64,000 nucleotides of DNA from Loripinus fragilis (lineage: Eukaryota > Mollusca > Bivalvia > Lucinida > Lucinidae), in contig OZ026516.1 of assembly GCA_964019695.1 (NCBI GenBank), positions 96,100,368 to 96,164,367 of the forward strand, in the 5' to 3' direction. Shown one piece after another: positions 1 through 11,405 of the stretch. The notes under the pieces are model-generated. The model did not search any database and was not told where the DNA came from. It worked only from the letters and a program-made list of their open reading frames with translations. Made by a program: the position numbers and the translations under genes. Each line of letters opens with the position of its first letter. Positions within the stretch are counted from its first letter, which is position 1.

Positions 1-430
1 CAACATCACATTATGGTCTTACAACAGTACATAGTGGTCCGTCAACATCACATTATGGTCTTACAACAGTACATAGTGGTCCGTCAACATCACATTATGG
101 TCTTACAACATCACATATTGGTCTGTCAACATCACATATTGGTCTGTCAACATCACATATTGGTCTGTCAACATCACATATTGGTCTGTCAACATCACAT
201 TATGGTCTTACAACATCACATATTGGTCTTACAACATCACATATTGGTCTGTCAACATCACATATTGGTCTGTCAACATCACATATTGGTCTGTCAACAT
301 CACATATTGGCCTGTCAACATCACATATTGGCCTGTCAACATCACACCATGGTCTTACAACAGTACATAATGGTCTGTCAACATCACATCATGGTCTTAC
401 AACAGCACATAATGGTCCGTTAAGATTACA
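1..430. repeat. 21-bp satellite array
   Basis: About 20 tandem copies of a 21-bp unit of the form tggtctgtcaacatcacatat, mixed with a second variant reading ggtcttacaacatcac or ggtcttacaacagtacat. Because 21 is a multiple of three, the array stays open in one frame and reads as a repeated seven-residue HHILVCQ-like motif. I take that as a by-product of the repeat and not as a gene. The array runs off the left edge, so its true length is unknown. Confidence 0.95.
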
Positions 431-744
431 TAATACCTGCTGACAGCACATTATGTCATGTCTTAACATAAGACAGTTATGGCGTTCCATACAAATTCAA
501 TGTTGCATGCCGTGGTAAATTTTGAGAAAAAAGGAATAAATCAGGCACCCAAAACGGCACTATTTTTAAGGCGTTGACATTGTAACCGCGTCGTGCTTAG
601 TGTCATCGCAACAGCGCATACTTTAATTATGAATATGAAAATAATGAGCCGGTTCTCAAAATAAAGTGCGAAGAAAGATTAACAAAAATAAATAACAAAA
701 ATTGAATAAATATTTAAATCAGTGGTGGTATGCAAGAAAAAGAA
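431..744. other. unassigned spacer
   Basis: No coding region, RNA gene or clear repeat is visible between the satellite and the hairpin. The sequence is ordinary A+T-rich DNA. Confidence 0.5.
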
Positions 745-893
745 TCTTATATGTGTGTCGAGTCGAGATAGAAGTTTCCAACCCTAGGAATGACCTTGCT
801 GATCGGAACCTCGGCCTCGGCAAGCCTCGGTTCCGATCAGCAAGGTCATTCCTCGGGTTGGAAACTTCTATCTCGACTCGACACACATATTAG
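745..893. repeat. 150-bp near-perfect hairpin (short MITE-like)
   Basis: The two arms are near-perfect reverse complements: atgtgtgtcgagtcgag on the left pairs with ctcgactcgacacacat on the right. They close on a short GC-rich loop around 812-826. Each arm is about 60-65 bp. No coding content. It is probably a fold-back MITE or a recent palindromic insertion. Confidence 0.85.
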
Positions 894-3655
894 ATCCTAT
901 AATTACATATTAACACTTCAAATAGACAAGACACTTTACGCGTTCAACGCGTTAACACAGCACACAGACATAATATACATTTTTACCCACAGGCTGACAC
1001 CTTACGCTAACACCTTACACTGACTTTATGGGTGCAGTGTATTGTGCATTTGCGGTCAACTTTTTAATTTTTACCAAGCAAACTTTTATGCAGATATGTT
1101 GTCTTATATGCTTTAGTGCATTATGAAAAGGCTGTATCTATAGAATGTTCTGCTATTTATATCGTCACCTAACCTAATGTGAATTAAGAGTGATGACCGC
1201 AAAACTGCAAGTGACATTTTTCTGGGAATTACTAATATTTCAGCCGCTATTTTCATGTGCTTTAAGCGAATGAAGAACTTCATATAAATGGGCAACACTC
1301 TGCCCTGGATTACATATAACAACCTCCGAGCAAACAAGACATCTTGGGGTAATAGGAGTTATTGACCACAAAAACTTAATCGCCATATTACACGCTCTGG
1401 TTAAGATATTGGGGGATTTTCTGAGAACACGCAGGATAACTTTACATGTACATCGGTACGGTCTATGCGTCTGAAGTTTAAAGTTGTCGGACACTGTATT
1501 GCAGAGTATATCCGTTGTCTATACGCTTTTGATATAATAACCTTTGCTCGTCATTTCACATGCTTTACAGTCATGACTATATCCTCCGATTTATGGCGTA
1601 AAGAAAGGCGTACATTGTCCTTATCCATACTGTCTAGGACACATAAAATATGAGATTCTTCCAATAAACATTGACTGCTGCATCGAATATTTCTCTCTTA
1701 TGTGGAGTATCCTAAAAGTACATGTACCTCAGTGGATGTATATAGAATATGTGGAATAACCTACATGTACATGTACCGAACAGCTGTACATAATTGGATG
1801 TGGCGACCTCGAATGCCTCAAGATTTTGTACCATTTCACACATGCTTCTATCTTGCCAATGTAACTGACGAGATTAACTCTTTCCGCGTTAGTGTCGAGT
1901 TGTGTCTTCGGCTAAAGTTTAGAGCCAGATCAGACCGACAACATGAACTTTGTAACAATTTGACATTCTGGTGGTATTCTGGATTATGTTTTAAAATTAC
2001 CAATTTAGAGAAAATGAGCAGATTTCAAAAAAGCATGCACAATTACCCAGCATGCAAATACGTTAACTTAATTAGAAGTATCCCGTTTTCAACACTGTAG
2101 GCAATGTGGATTAAGGTGCTTTTGAACTTCAGCTACGGTCTTTTTGAAGTTATCAGACTGTTCCATGGCATGTTAAACATTCACAGTCATATATGTGATG
2201 ATCTGTGGTGCTCATGTAATAGCATGCACATAATGGTGGCGTCAACTATTTTTAGCATAGAATATATTTGTAAGCGCAGTTCAAGATTTAAAAGCGATAT
2301 TTGGTCCATCTTTCTTTAATCTAAAGGCTATTCTGTTCACGATATGTGAGGTATAATATCGGGCAGGCGGCGATGCTGAGCGCAATTCTTAAACTCAAGA
2401 GTCCAGAAAATACCACAATCACATACTGCAGACCAACCAACCACACCGTGAGGAAGAGACTGCAAGTAGATAGCAACCAGCTCTCTCTTCCCTAGCGGAA
2501 TGATTGTAAAACTACAATTGATACCAAGTACTGCATAGAAAAACTAGCACAAAACAAAAAACTCCCACAATTAAAGCAACAATAAACTGAGCTTAATGTG
2601 CACGACCCGTGGTGAACGTTTATCTTAGAAACAACATTTTAAATTTAATAAGTTTTTACTGCTCTGACTATGCCGAGATTGAAGAAAGCGAGAGCATTAT
2701 TGGGGATATATTGCAGTTGCGGTTCACATACATTCGTCTGAGATTCGAATGAGTTTTATATCTTGCTGTGACTGGTTGAGAAATGGATAGTGTTGAATTT
2801 GGGAGTGAAATAGTTTTAAGATATTCTAGTATAGGGGTCCAAAATATCATATTTGAGTTTAAAATCATGATAAATGAGTAAATTTCAGCTAAAGAAACTT
2901 GTATGGTGAGTATTTCTACAAGTTGAAATGAAAGGCGAAACTCAACACTTGTACAAATGCAAAATAATTTCGCAGAAATGTTCCTCATAATGCTCTCTAA
3001 CAAAATTGCCTTTTAAGTTATAACTTTGCTCCGCTTAACAAGGTGGCTGCCAGAGCTGTGGATAAGAAATATCTCTAAATGGCATATTCTCTCGAGCCAC
3101 TGGTCCCAATTCAAAAACAAACCACACGAAGGTTTATTATAAGGTCATCTTGTAAAATTTCTCAATCGGTTCTGATCAGCTGAACAAAATGATTACCAGA
3201 GTTAAAATAAGAACACCACTTAACACAACATCAGATTCTCAGCTATTTTTCAAGATTCAAAATAATTATATTATACCAGTGTCAAGGATAAGTATGAAAT
3301 TTTTTATCAAAATACATGTACATTTGTATAACATGCCGTTCAAAGTTATGAGCATTTTAACTAAAATACCTTGACCGGTCAATATGATGCTTGACAAAAC
3401 GTCGTCACCGTTTTGCATACAGCGTCTAAAAATTGTTAAAATGAATAAATAATAAGTTTGCAACATTTGATCGAAATATACCATGTGGTTTAAGATTTAT
3501 AAGCATTTATACTAACTGACCATTACCCGCCTGACTGATGCTCGGCAAAACCTTGTCTGTCAAACGAAACTGTTACGCATGCCAGTGTTTGGACAATGTT
3601 GACACGTATACGTATGCAAAATTTGATCAAACTATACCATCTGGTTATAAAGTAA

Positions 3656-4155
3656 GGCCAGAATTTTTTTATTAGTTGATTTACGAACCCTCCTACTGTA
3701 ATTTTTCGTAAAGTAGAAAAAAAAATCTAAAATTATTTCCGCCGACCCTAAATATTATTTGTTTCGCTGAAAAAAAATGATATATTTTTGAGGTTCTGTC
3801 TGTGTATTTTTGAGAGTGACACTGTTAAAAGTAATTGTCCTGTCCAGATTTTTAGGAAAATGATGAAATATTTAAAGATTTAATACATACTGTTGGTTTA
3901 CCTTACTAGATTTACTGTTTTTTCTGGAGATATTAAAATAAAAACCCCCAAAAAAAACAAAAAAAAAAACCTGAAAATGAAAAATAAATAAAAAAAAAAG
4001 CTCTGAAAGTGACCAGTTAAAAATAAATAAAAAAGCTCTGAAAATGACCAGTTAACTGGTCATTTTCAGAGCTTTTTTATTTTTATTTTTTCGTCCCCTC
4101 GACCCTAATTCTGAAAAAAAATTCCCGTAAATCAACTAATAAAAATATTCTGGCC
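3656..4155. mobile_element. 500-bp MITE in left arm only
   Basis: The terminal inverted repeats read ggccagaatttttttattag at the left and end in attctggcc at the right. TAA flanks both sides (3653-3655 and 4156-4158). The mirror site in the right arm (around 7540) lacks the element, so it inserted after the inverted duplication or into one arm only. Inside is a second palindrome at about 4025-4075 around agttaact, and A-rich tracts. No open frame. It is non-autonomous and the superfamily is unknown. Confidence 0.88.
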
Positions 4156-4689
4156 TAAGGAGCAATCAAGAACGACAGAACCGTCGCCAAATAAATGGAC
4201 AGCAGCGGAAGCTACTGGTGGCTTAGATGCGTTATGGCACCAAATCTGTGCTTTGAATTCTGCTGGGTTTCTTTAAAAACACAAACGTGTTAAGCTCGAA
4301 TAGAGGATTTCTAACTTATGCAAAACATTATCACAGAGAAACAAACTATCAATGATTTGGTGAAACAAAGAAAATGGCTCACAGAGAGTAGGAATTAAAG
4401 AGTATCTCTCAGGTTGAGCCACGGTGGGCCCAGCTGAAAACAAGCATAAGGAGCCAGCATAGAGACGAAAGTATCTGAGACTGAGGTCTGCTCCATCGTG
4501 ATGCAATTAAAGTGGGAACCATAGTTAAACCGTGATTTGGTTTCTACCAGGCATACTGACTGTCTCAATGTATTGCATTGCTGACCTCTAATGCAGTGGT
4601 AATACAGTTTCAATAAATATACTACCTTCCACTGTTTCTGGCGTACAAGCAAGGTCCTGGCCAGCCCAGCTTACCTGGATGGTGACTGA

Positions 4690-5640
4690 CGTGTGATAAA
4701 GAAAGAAATACGAACCTAAAACACATTTACCACATGACACTCTGCCATCCCAAGATACAAATGCACACCAAATGTGGAATCCCTAGCTCAAATAAAATAG
4801 GTGAATTGCTCTGGACACAATTGTTCTAAAACTAGGTCAGAGGTCAAGGTCATAGTGACCCAAAAAGTGGTACGCGACACTCTGTCATCCCAAGATGCAT
4901 CAACACACCTAATTTGGAATTCCTTCCTCATAGAATATAGAAGTTATGCACTAGACTTGATGCCATTTCTAGAAACTAGGTCAGAGGTTAAGGTCACAGT
5001 GACCAAAAATGGAATGGGACAATCTGTCATTCCAAGATGCATTCACACACACCAAATTGCCACCAGAGATGCATTTACACATCAAACTGGGAATTTCTAC
5101 CTCAAAGAATATAAGAGATGTGCTACAGACACAATAATTCTTAAAACTAGGTCAGAGGTCAAGGTCACGGTCACAATATCTCGAAAATGGTACGTGACAC
5201 TTTGCCATCACAGGATGCATTTACACACCAAATTTGGAATTCCTACCTCAAAGAATATAGGAGATATGCACCAGACTCAAAGCAGTTTCTAGAAACTAGA
5301 TAAGAGGTCAAGGTCAATGTCACAGGGACCCAAGGATGGTGCGCGACGCTTTGTCATCTCAAGATGCATCCAAATACCAAATTTGGGATTCCTTACTGAA
5401 ATTATATAGGAGATATGCTCCGGGCACGATTATTCTGAAAACTGGATCAAGGTCAAGGTCACAGTGACCTGAAATATATTACGAGACACTTTGCTATCTC
5501 AATATGCATCCATACACCAAATTTGAAATTCATACCTCAAAGAATATAGGAGATATGCACTGGACAAGAAGCAGGACGGACGGACTGATGGACGGACGGC
5601 GGGATGGGTAGTGCTATTACCATTAGCCTCCCAAAGTTCC
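4690..5640. mobile_element. core-repeat element, pearl-like (left arm)
   Basis: About five degenerate tandem units of roughly 165 bp are present. Each has 'ctcaaagaatataggagatatgc', 'aaactaggtcagaggtcaaggtcac', and 'caccaaatttggaattcctacc' blocks. They end in a gacggacggactgatggacgg tetranucleotide tract at about 5575-5600. Tandem ~160-bp cores with an ACGG microsatellite are the known layout of bivalve pearl-type non-autonomous elements (Helitron-like). The assignment rests on that resemblance. The element is mirrored in the other arm. Confidence 0.7.
5456..5470. promoter_or_regulatory. consensus palindromic nuclear-receptor site (ERE-like)
   Basis: The site reads AGGTCACAGTGACCT, an exact inverted repeat of AGGTCA spaced by three bases. 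It is preceded by an overlapping TCAAGGTCA extended half-site. This is the canonical estrogen-response-element form. It lies inside a repeat with no adjacent gene, so function is unproven. Confidence 0.55.
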
Positions 5641-5830
5641 TTTGGGAGCATAGAAAACAGTTTTGTTAAAAAAATTGAGCTCTTGATTGCCGCAAATCCA
5701 GTGTGTATAAACAGTACGTCATTGAATAAAGCCTATATCGCAGTCCGATGGTCGGTGTTTTGTAATTTTGGTATCAAAATGAATGTTGAGACGTTCCCTA
5801 AATTTTAATCTGCAGTCAGTTATCCGCTAT

Positions 5831-5862
5831 CAGACATTTTTACCCACAAAGCGAACTGCTGA
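5831..5862. other. palindrome centre / terminal-motif spacer
   Basis: The unpaired spacer (5834-5858, acatttttacccacaaagcg...) lies between left-arm tatccgctatcag and right-arm ctgatagcggata. The same motif occurs reversed at about 10558-10591, just outside the right arm. It therefore looks like the terminal motif of the original unit. Confidence 0.75.
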
Positions 5863-6029
5863 TAGCGGATAACTGACTGCGGATAGAATTTTAGGGAACA
5901 TCTCAACATTCATTTTGATGTCAAAATTACAATAAAACACCGACCATGGGACGGCGATTTCAGGCTTTATACAATGATGTACTGTATATACACACTGGGT
6001 TTACGGCAATAATGAGCTCAGCTTTTTTA

Positions 6030-7000
6030 ACAAAACTGTTTTTATGCCCCCAAAGGAACTGTGGGAGGCATATAGTAATTGCTTTGTCCATTCCTCCGTC
6101 CGTCTGTCTGTCTGTCCGTCCATCTGTCCCATTTCCTGTCCGGTCATATCTCCTATATTCTTTGAGGTAGGAATTTCAAATTTGGTGTGTGGATGCATAT
6201 TGAGATAGCAAAGTGTCTCGTAACATGTTTAGGTCACTGTGACCTTGACCTTGACATCTGACCTAGTTTTAGAATAATCGTGTCTGCAGCATATATCCTA
6301 TATTATTTGAGGTAGGAATCCCAAATTTGGTACGTTGATGCATCTTGGGCTGACAAAGTGTCGCGCACCATCCTTGGGTCCCTGTGACATTGACCTTTAC
6401 CTCTGACCTAGTTTCTAGAAACTGCTTTGAGTCCGGTGCATATCTCCTATATTCTTTGAGGTAGGAATTCCAAATTTGGTTTGGAAATGCATCTTGGGAT
6501 GGCGGAGTGTCAGGTACCATATTCGAGACGCCGTGACATTGACCTTTGACCTAGTTTTAAGAACTCTTGTGTCTGGAGCACATCTCTTACATTCTTCAAG
6601 GTAGGAATTCCAAATTTGGTGTGTAAATGCATCTTGGATGGCAATTTGGTGTGTGAATGCATCTTAAAATGGCGGATTGTCACGTTCCATTTTCCGGTCA
6701 CTGTGACCTTGACCTTTGAAATTAGTTTCTAGAATTGGCATCAAGTCTGGTGCAAAACTTCTATATTCTTTGAGGTAGGAATTCCAAATTAAGTGGGTCG
6801 ATGCATCTTGAGATGGCAGAATGTCGCATACCATTTTTGGGTCATTGTGACCTTGACCTCTGACCTAGTGTATAGAATAACTGTGTCCGGAGCATCTCAC
6901 CTATATTATTTGAGCTAAGAATCCCAAATTTGGTGTGAGGTTGCATCCTAGGTTGGCAGAGTGTCTTGTGGTAAATGTGTTTTAGGTGCGTACTTCTTTC
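6030..7000. mobile_element. core-repeat element, pearl-like (right arm)
   Basis: Reverse-complement counterpart of 4690-5640. It starts with 'cccccaaaggaactgtggga', then a gtccgtctgtctgtctgtcc microsatellite (6090-6125), then about five ~165-bp units with 'tgtgaccttgaccttgac' and 'tgacctagtttt' blocks. Confidence 0.7.
6231..6245. promoter_or_regulatory. mirrored consensus ERE-like palindrome
   Basis: AGGTCACTGTGACCT, the reverse complement of the 5456-5470 site and equally perfect, so this 15-mer is intact in both diverged arms. Related sites with one to three changes occur at about 4850, 4995, 6700 and 6840. Confidence 0.55.
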
Positions 7001-9835
7001 GTTATCACAAGTCAATCACAATCAAGGTAAGCTAGGCTGGCCAGGACCTTGCTTGTTTGCCAGAAACAGTGGAAGGTATTCTATTTATTGAAACTGTATT
7101 GCCACTGCATTGGAGGTCAGCAATTTAATAAATTGCGATAGTCGGTATGATTTGTAGAAAACCAAATCACGGTTTAGCTATTGTTTCCACTTTAATTGCA
7201 TCACGATGGAGCAGACCTCAGTCTCAGATACTTTCGTCTCTATGCTGGCCCCTCATGCTCGTTTTCAGCTGGACCCACCGTGGCTCAACTTGAGGTACTC
7301 TTTAGTTCTAACTCTCTGTGAGCCATTTCTTTGTTTCACCAAATCATTGATAGTTTGTTCCTCTGTGGTAATGTTTTGTGTAAATTAGAAATCCTCTATT
7401 CGAGCTTTACACGTTTGTGTTTTAAAAGAAACCCAGCAGAATCCAGAGCAAAGATTTGGCGCCATAACGCATTTAAGCAACCAGTAACTTCCGCTGCTGT
7501 CCATTCTTTGGCTGCGATTCTGTCGTTGTTGAATGCTAATAACTTTATAACCAGATGGTATAGTTTGATCAAATTTTGCATACGTATTCATTTCAACATT
7601 GTCCAAACACTGGCATGCGTAAAAGTTTCGTTTGGCGGACAAGGTTATGCCGAGCATCAGTCAGGCGGGTAATAGTCAGTTAGTATAAATGCTCATAAAT
7701 CTTAAACCACATGGTATATTTCTATCAAATTTTGCATACTTATTCCTTAATATTCATTTTAACATTGTTTAGACACATTGATGCAAAACGGTGAACACGC
7801 TTTGCCTAGCATCATTTAGGCCGGTCAAGGTATTCTAGTGAAAATGCTCATAACTTTGAATGGCATGTTGTATATGTATTTTGATCAAAGTTTTCATATT
7901 TATCCTTAACACTGGTATAATATAATTATTTTGAATCTTGAACAATAGCTGAGAATCTGATGCTGTGTAAAGTGGTGTTCTTGTTTTAACTCTGGTAGTC
8001 ATTTTGTTCAGCTGATCAGAACCGATTGAGAAATTTTACCAGATGACTTTATAATAAACCTTTGCGTGATGTGTTTTTGAATTGGGACCAATGGCTCAAG
8101 AGAATATGGCATTTTAAGATATTTCTTATCTACAGTTCTGGCAGCCAGCTTGTTTGCCGGAGCAAAATCATTTAGGCAATTTTGTTAGAGGGCATTATGG
8201 GGAGGATTTCTGCGAAATTATTTTGCATTTGTACCAGTACTGTTTGATATAACCTTTGTATCGCATTTCATTTCAATTTGTAGAAATACCCACCCTACAA
8301 GTCTCTTTAGCTAAAATCTACTCATATGTCATGATTGTTAACTCAAATATGATATTTTGGGCCCCTATACTAGAATATCTTAAAATTGTTTCTCTCCCAA
8401 GTTGAAACTATCCGTTTCTCAACCAGTCAAAGCAAGAAAGAAAACTAATACGAATCTCAGGCGAAATGTATGTGAATCGCAACTGCAACAAATCCCCAAT
8501 GATGCTATCGCTTTCTTCAGTCTCGGCGCAGTCAGATCAGTAAAAAACTGATTTAACTTTAAAATATTGTTTCTTAGATATAAGTTCACCACGGGTCATG
8601 CACATTACGACCAGTTGATTTTATAGTTAATTGTTGCTCTCATTGTGTGTGGGAGTTTTGTGTTTGTTCCTTGTTTTGCTATACAGTACAGTACAGTATC
8701 AATTCTAGTTTTTCACTCATTCCGCTAGGGAAGAGAGAGCTGATTGCTTTTATTTAATTGTCTTCTTGCTGTCATGCGACTGTAAGTGTTCCGTGCCTCT
8801 TCCTCACGGTGTGGTTGGTTGGTCTGCAGTATGTGATTGTGGTATTTTCTGGACAGCTTAGTTTTAAGAATTGCGCACAGCATCGCCGCCTAGCCGATTT
8901 TATACTTCACATATCGTGAACAGATTAGCCTTTAGCTTAAAGAAATATGGATCATATATATCACTTTTAAATCTGAAACTGTGCTTAAAAATATATTCTA
9001 TGCTAAAAATAGTTGACGCCACAACAATAATTATTATTATGTGCATGCTAATTCATGAGCACCACAAATAATCACATATATGACTGTGAATGTTTTCACA
9101 TGCAACAAAACAGTCTGATAACTTCAAAAAGACTGTAGCTGAATTTCACAACCGACCATCGACACAAAAACACCTCAAACCACATTGTCCGCCATGTAAA
9201 AAACGGGATACTTCTAAATCAGTTAGCGTCTTTGCATGCTAGGTAAATTTGCATGCTTTTTTTGAAGTCTGCTCAGTTTCTCTGAATTAGTATTTCAAAA
9301 CTTAATCCAGAATGCCACCAGAATGTCAAATAGTTGCAAAGTTCATGTTGTCGGTCTGATCTGGTTCTAAACTGTAGCCGAAGACACAACTCGCCACCAG
9401 CGCGGAAAAAGTTAATCTCGTCCGATACGCTGGCAAGATTGAAGCATGTTTGAAATGGTACAAAATCTTGAGCTCACGAGAAAAAAGGCATTCGAGGTCG
9501 TCATATCTAAAACAGTGAATTCAGCATCTAAACTATGTACAGCTGCTCGGTACATGTACATGTAGGATATTCCACATATTCTATATACATCCGCTGAGGT
9601 ACATGTAGGAGAGAAATTATCGGTGCAACAGTCAATGTTTAATGGAGGAATCTCTTATTTTAATGTGTCCTAGACAGTATGGGTAAAATGTATAAGGACA
9701 ACGGGAACGACTTTCTTTGCCGCCATAAATCGGAGACTCTAAAGCATGTGAAACGACGAGAAAATGTTATTGTATCTACAAGCGTAGACAACGGATGGAC
9801 TCTGCAATTCAGTGTCCGACAACTTTAAACTGCAG

Positions 9836-10045
9836 GGCGCAGTGGCTCAGTGGTACATGTAGAGTGCTTGACTCGAGACCGAAGGGCCGCGGGTTCGAGC
9901 CTCACCGGCGTCACTGCGTTGTGGTCCTTGAGCAAGACGCATTTATCCTAGCTTAGTACTGATTCAACCCAGGAAGATTCGTCCCTATATAACTGAAAGA
10001 TTGTTGATGGGACGTAAAGAATCAAATCAAACAAACACAATCAAA
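9836..10045 (+). mobile_element. tRNA-derived SINE, full length
   Basis: The tRNA-like head begins ggcgcagtggctcagtgg, with an A box (tggctcagtgg at 9843-9853) and a B box (ggttcgagcc at 9892-9901). A conserved body follows (tttatcctagcttagtactg), then a tail of aatcaaatcaaacaaacac. Short GCAG repeats flank it (9832-9835 and 10046-10049). The corresponding site in the left arm (about 1460-1470) is empty. Related copies lie at 33932-34133, 37221-37360 and 61569-61674. Confidence 0.9.
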
Positions 10046-10591
10046 GCAGACGTATAGACCGTACCGACGTACATGTACATGTTGTATGTAAAGTTATCCT
10101 GCGTATTCTGAGAAAATCTCCCAATATCTTAGACAGAGCATGAAATATAGCGATTGTGTTTTTGTGGTCAATAATTCCTATTACCCCAAGATGTCTTGTT
10201 TACTCGAAGGTTGTTATATGTAACCCAGGGCAGAGTGTTGGTCTTATATTATGAAGTTTTCTAATAGCTCAAAGCACATGAAAATAGTGGCTGAAATATT
10301 TTTAATTTCCAGAAATATGTCATTTGCAGTTGTGTGGTCATCACTCTTAATTCACATTAGGTTCAGTGACGATACATACAGCAGAACATTCTATAAATAC
10401 AGCCTATTCATAATGCGCTAAAGCATACAAGGCAACATATCTGCGGATAAGTTTGCTTGGAAAAAATAAAAAGTTGACCGTAAATGCGCAATACACTGCA
10501 CCCATAAAGTCAGTGTAAGGTGTACGCGTAAGGTGTCAGCCTGTGGGTAAAAATGTCTATCAGCAGTTCGCTTTGTGGGTAAAAATGTCTA

Positions 10592-11094
10592 ATAGCACGT
10601 CATTTTGACATAATAAGAAGACCAGCCGACAAGACAAGAAGAAATGAATAAAAGAAGATAGCTATGGCTTTCCATAAGTATACGTTGATTCCATCATTTA
10701 GCATGTCTTGCCTCCATGCACGTTTGTGGATAGATTGTACTAAGGGTTTAAGAAATACTGCACTTTGAAACCCGGGGTGGGGGGAGTAAAAATTAATTAT
10801 TTGGAAGACCGACGGAGTGCAAAAAAGTTAATTCGAATATAGCAAATGCTAAAAAATTGCGTTATTTCAAACAACATTTCATAGTTTTAAAAGCGCGCTA
10901 GCTGATGTTAGTTTCCACTGCAAAAATGACGTCAGTCATGGCGCTAGACGTTGTTACGTCGTTTTGACGCTTGAGAGACGTTAAAACACATGTAAGCGTT
11001 AGCGAAACAGTCGGATTTTTGGCGGGATTTCTTCAATGCAATGGCGGAAAGTTGGAAGAAAGTGACAATTTCAAATCTGTTTTCGTCGTTTATT
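10592..11094. other. unassigned spacer
   Basis: No gene is visible. There is a run of G (about 10774-10785), and an ACGT-rich stretch at about 10925-10985 with several TGACGTC/ACGTC words. Confidence 0.4.
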
Positions 11095-11405
11095 TAAGAA
11101 ATAGATCAGATTAAATTACGAGCGAGTTCGAATCGAAAAAGATCAGCTCTAGCAGTAAAGTGTTGTGTAATAATTCACTGTTTGGAAGTCAGTTGTAAAG
11201 AATATTAAATCACGAGCGCGCAGTTCGAATCAAAATAGATCAGCTCTAGTGCGTTAATTGTTGTATAATAATTCACTGTTTGGGTTAGTTGTACGAAGAA
11301 AAATCACTCGCGCTGTGTGCTTGTGATTTAATCTTCTTTACAAATGACCTCCAAACAGTGAATTATTACACACCAATTCACTGCTAGAGGTGATATTTTT
11401 CTTAA
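11095..11405. repeat. tandem plus inverted copies of a ~105-bp unit
   Basis: The block 'gatcagctctagc...aataattcactgtttgg...aaatcacgagcg' occurs twice in direct order (about 11118-11220 and 11221-11320), then once inverted (about 11310-11395, 'cctccaaacagtgaattatt'). This gives a small fold-back structure. No coding content. Confidence 0.8.

Larger units (their letters stand above)
977..5833 (+). repeat. left arm of giant inverted repeat
   Basis: This segment matches the reverse complement of 5859-10556 in order along its whole length. Examples are 1010-1220 against 10330-10530, 1700-2100 against 9230-9610, 2400-3000 against 8170-8870, 3180-3660 against 7540-8030, and 4200-4680 against 7030-7490. 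By eye the first 200 aligned bases are about 90% identical. It carries a private 500-bp MITE at 3656-4155. The only open frames here are short and are not conserved between the arms, so I call no gene. Confidence 0.92.
5859..10556 (-). repeat. right arm of giant inverted repeat
   Basis: This is the mirror of 977-5833. It lacks the 500-bp MITE but carries a private SINE at 9836-10045. A second copy of the central spacer motif lies immediately outside it at 10558-10591. Independent insertions and about 10% divergence show that the duplication is old. Short frames such as 7206-7388 correspond to frames in the other arm but differ at many replacement positions, so no gene is called. Confidence 0.92.

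Noticed and set aside
13..423. 136-codon frame with HHILVCQ repeats
   Set aside because: It is the direct result of a 21-bp satellite, has no start or domain context and runs off the array. Not a protein gene.
7206..7672. Open frames in the right palindrome arm as genes
   Set aside because: The corresponding left-arm frames differ at many replacement sites and lengths, with no sign of coding constraint.
9836..9910. Possible tRNA gene (A and B boxes)
   Set aside because: It continues into the SINE body and tail found in three other copies, so it is a SINE head and not a stand-alone tRNA.
977..10556. Giant palindrome as an assembly artefact
   Set aside because: The arms differ by about 10% in sampled stretches and have private insertions; a misassembly would give near-identical arms.
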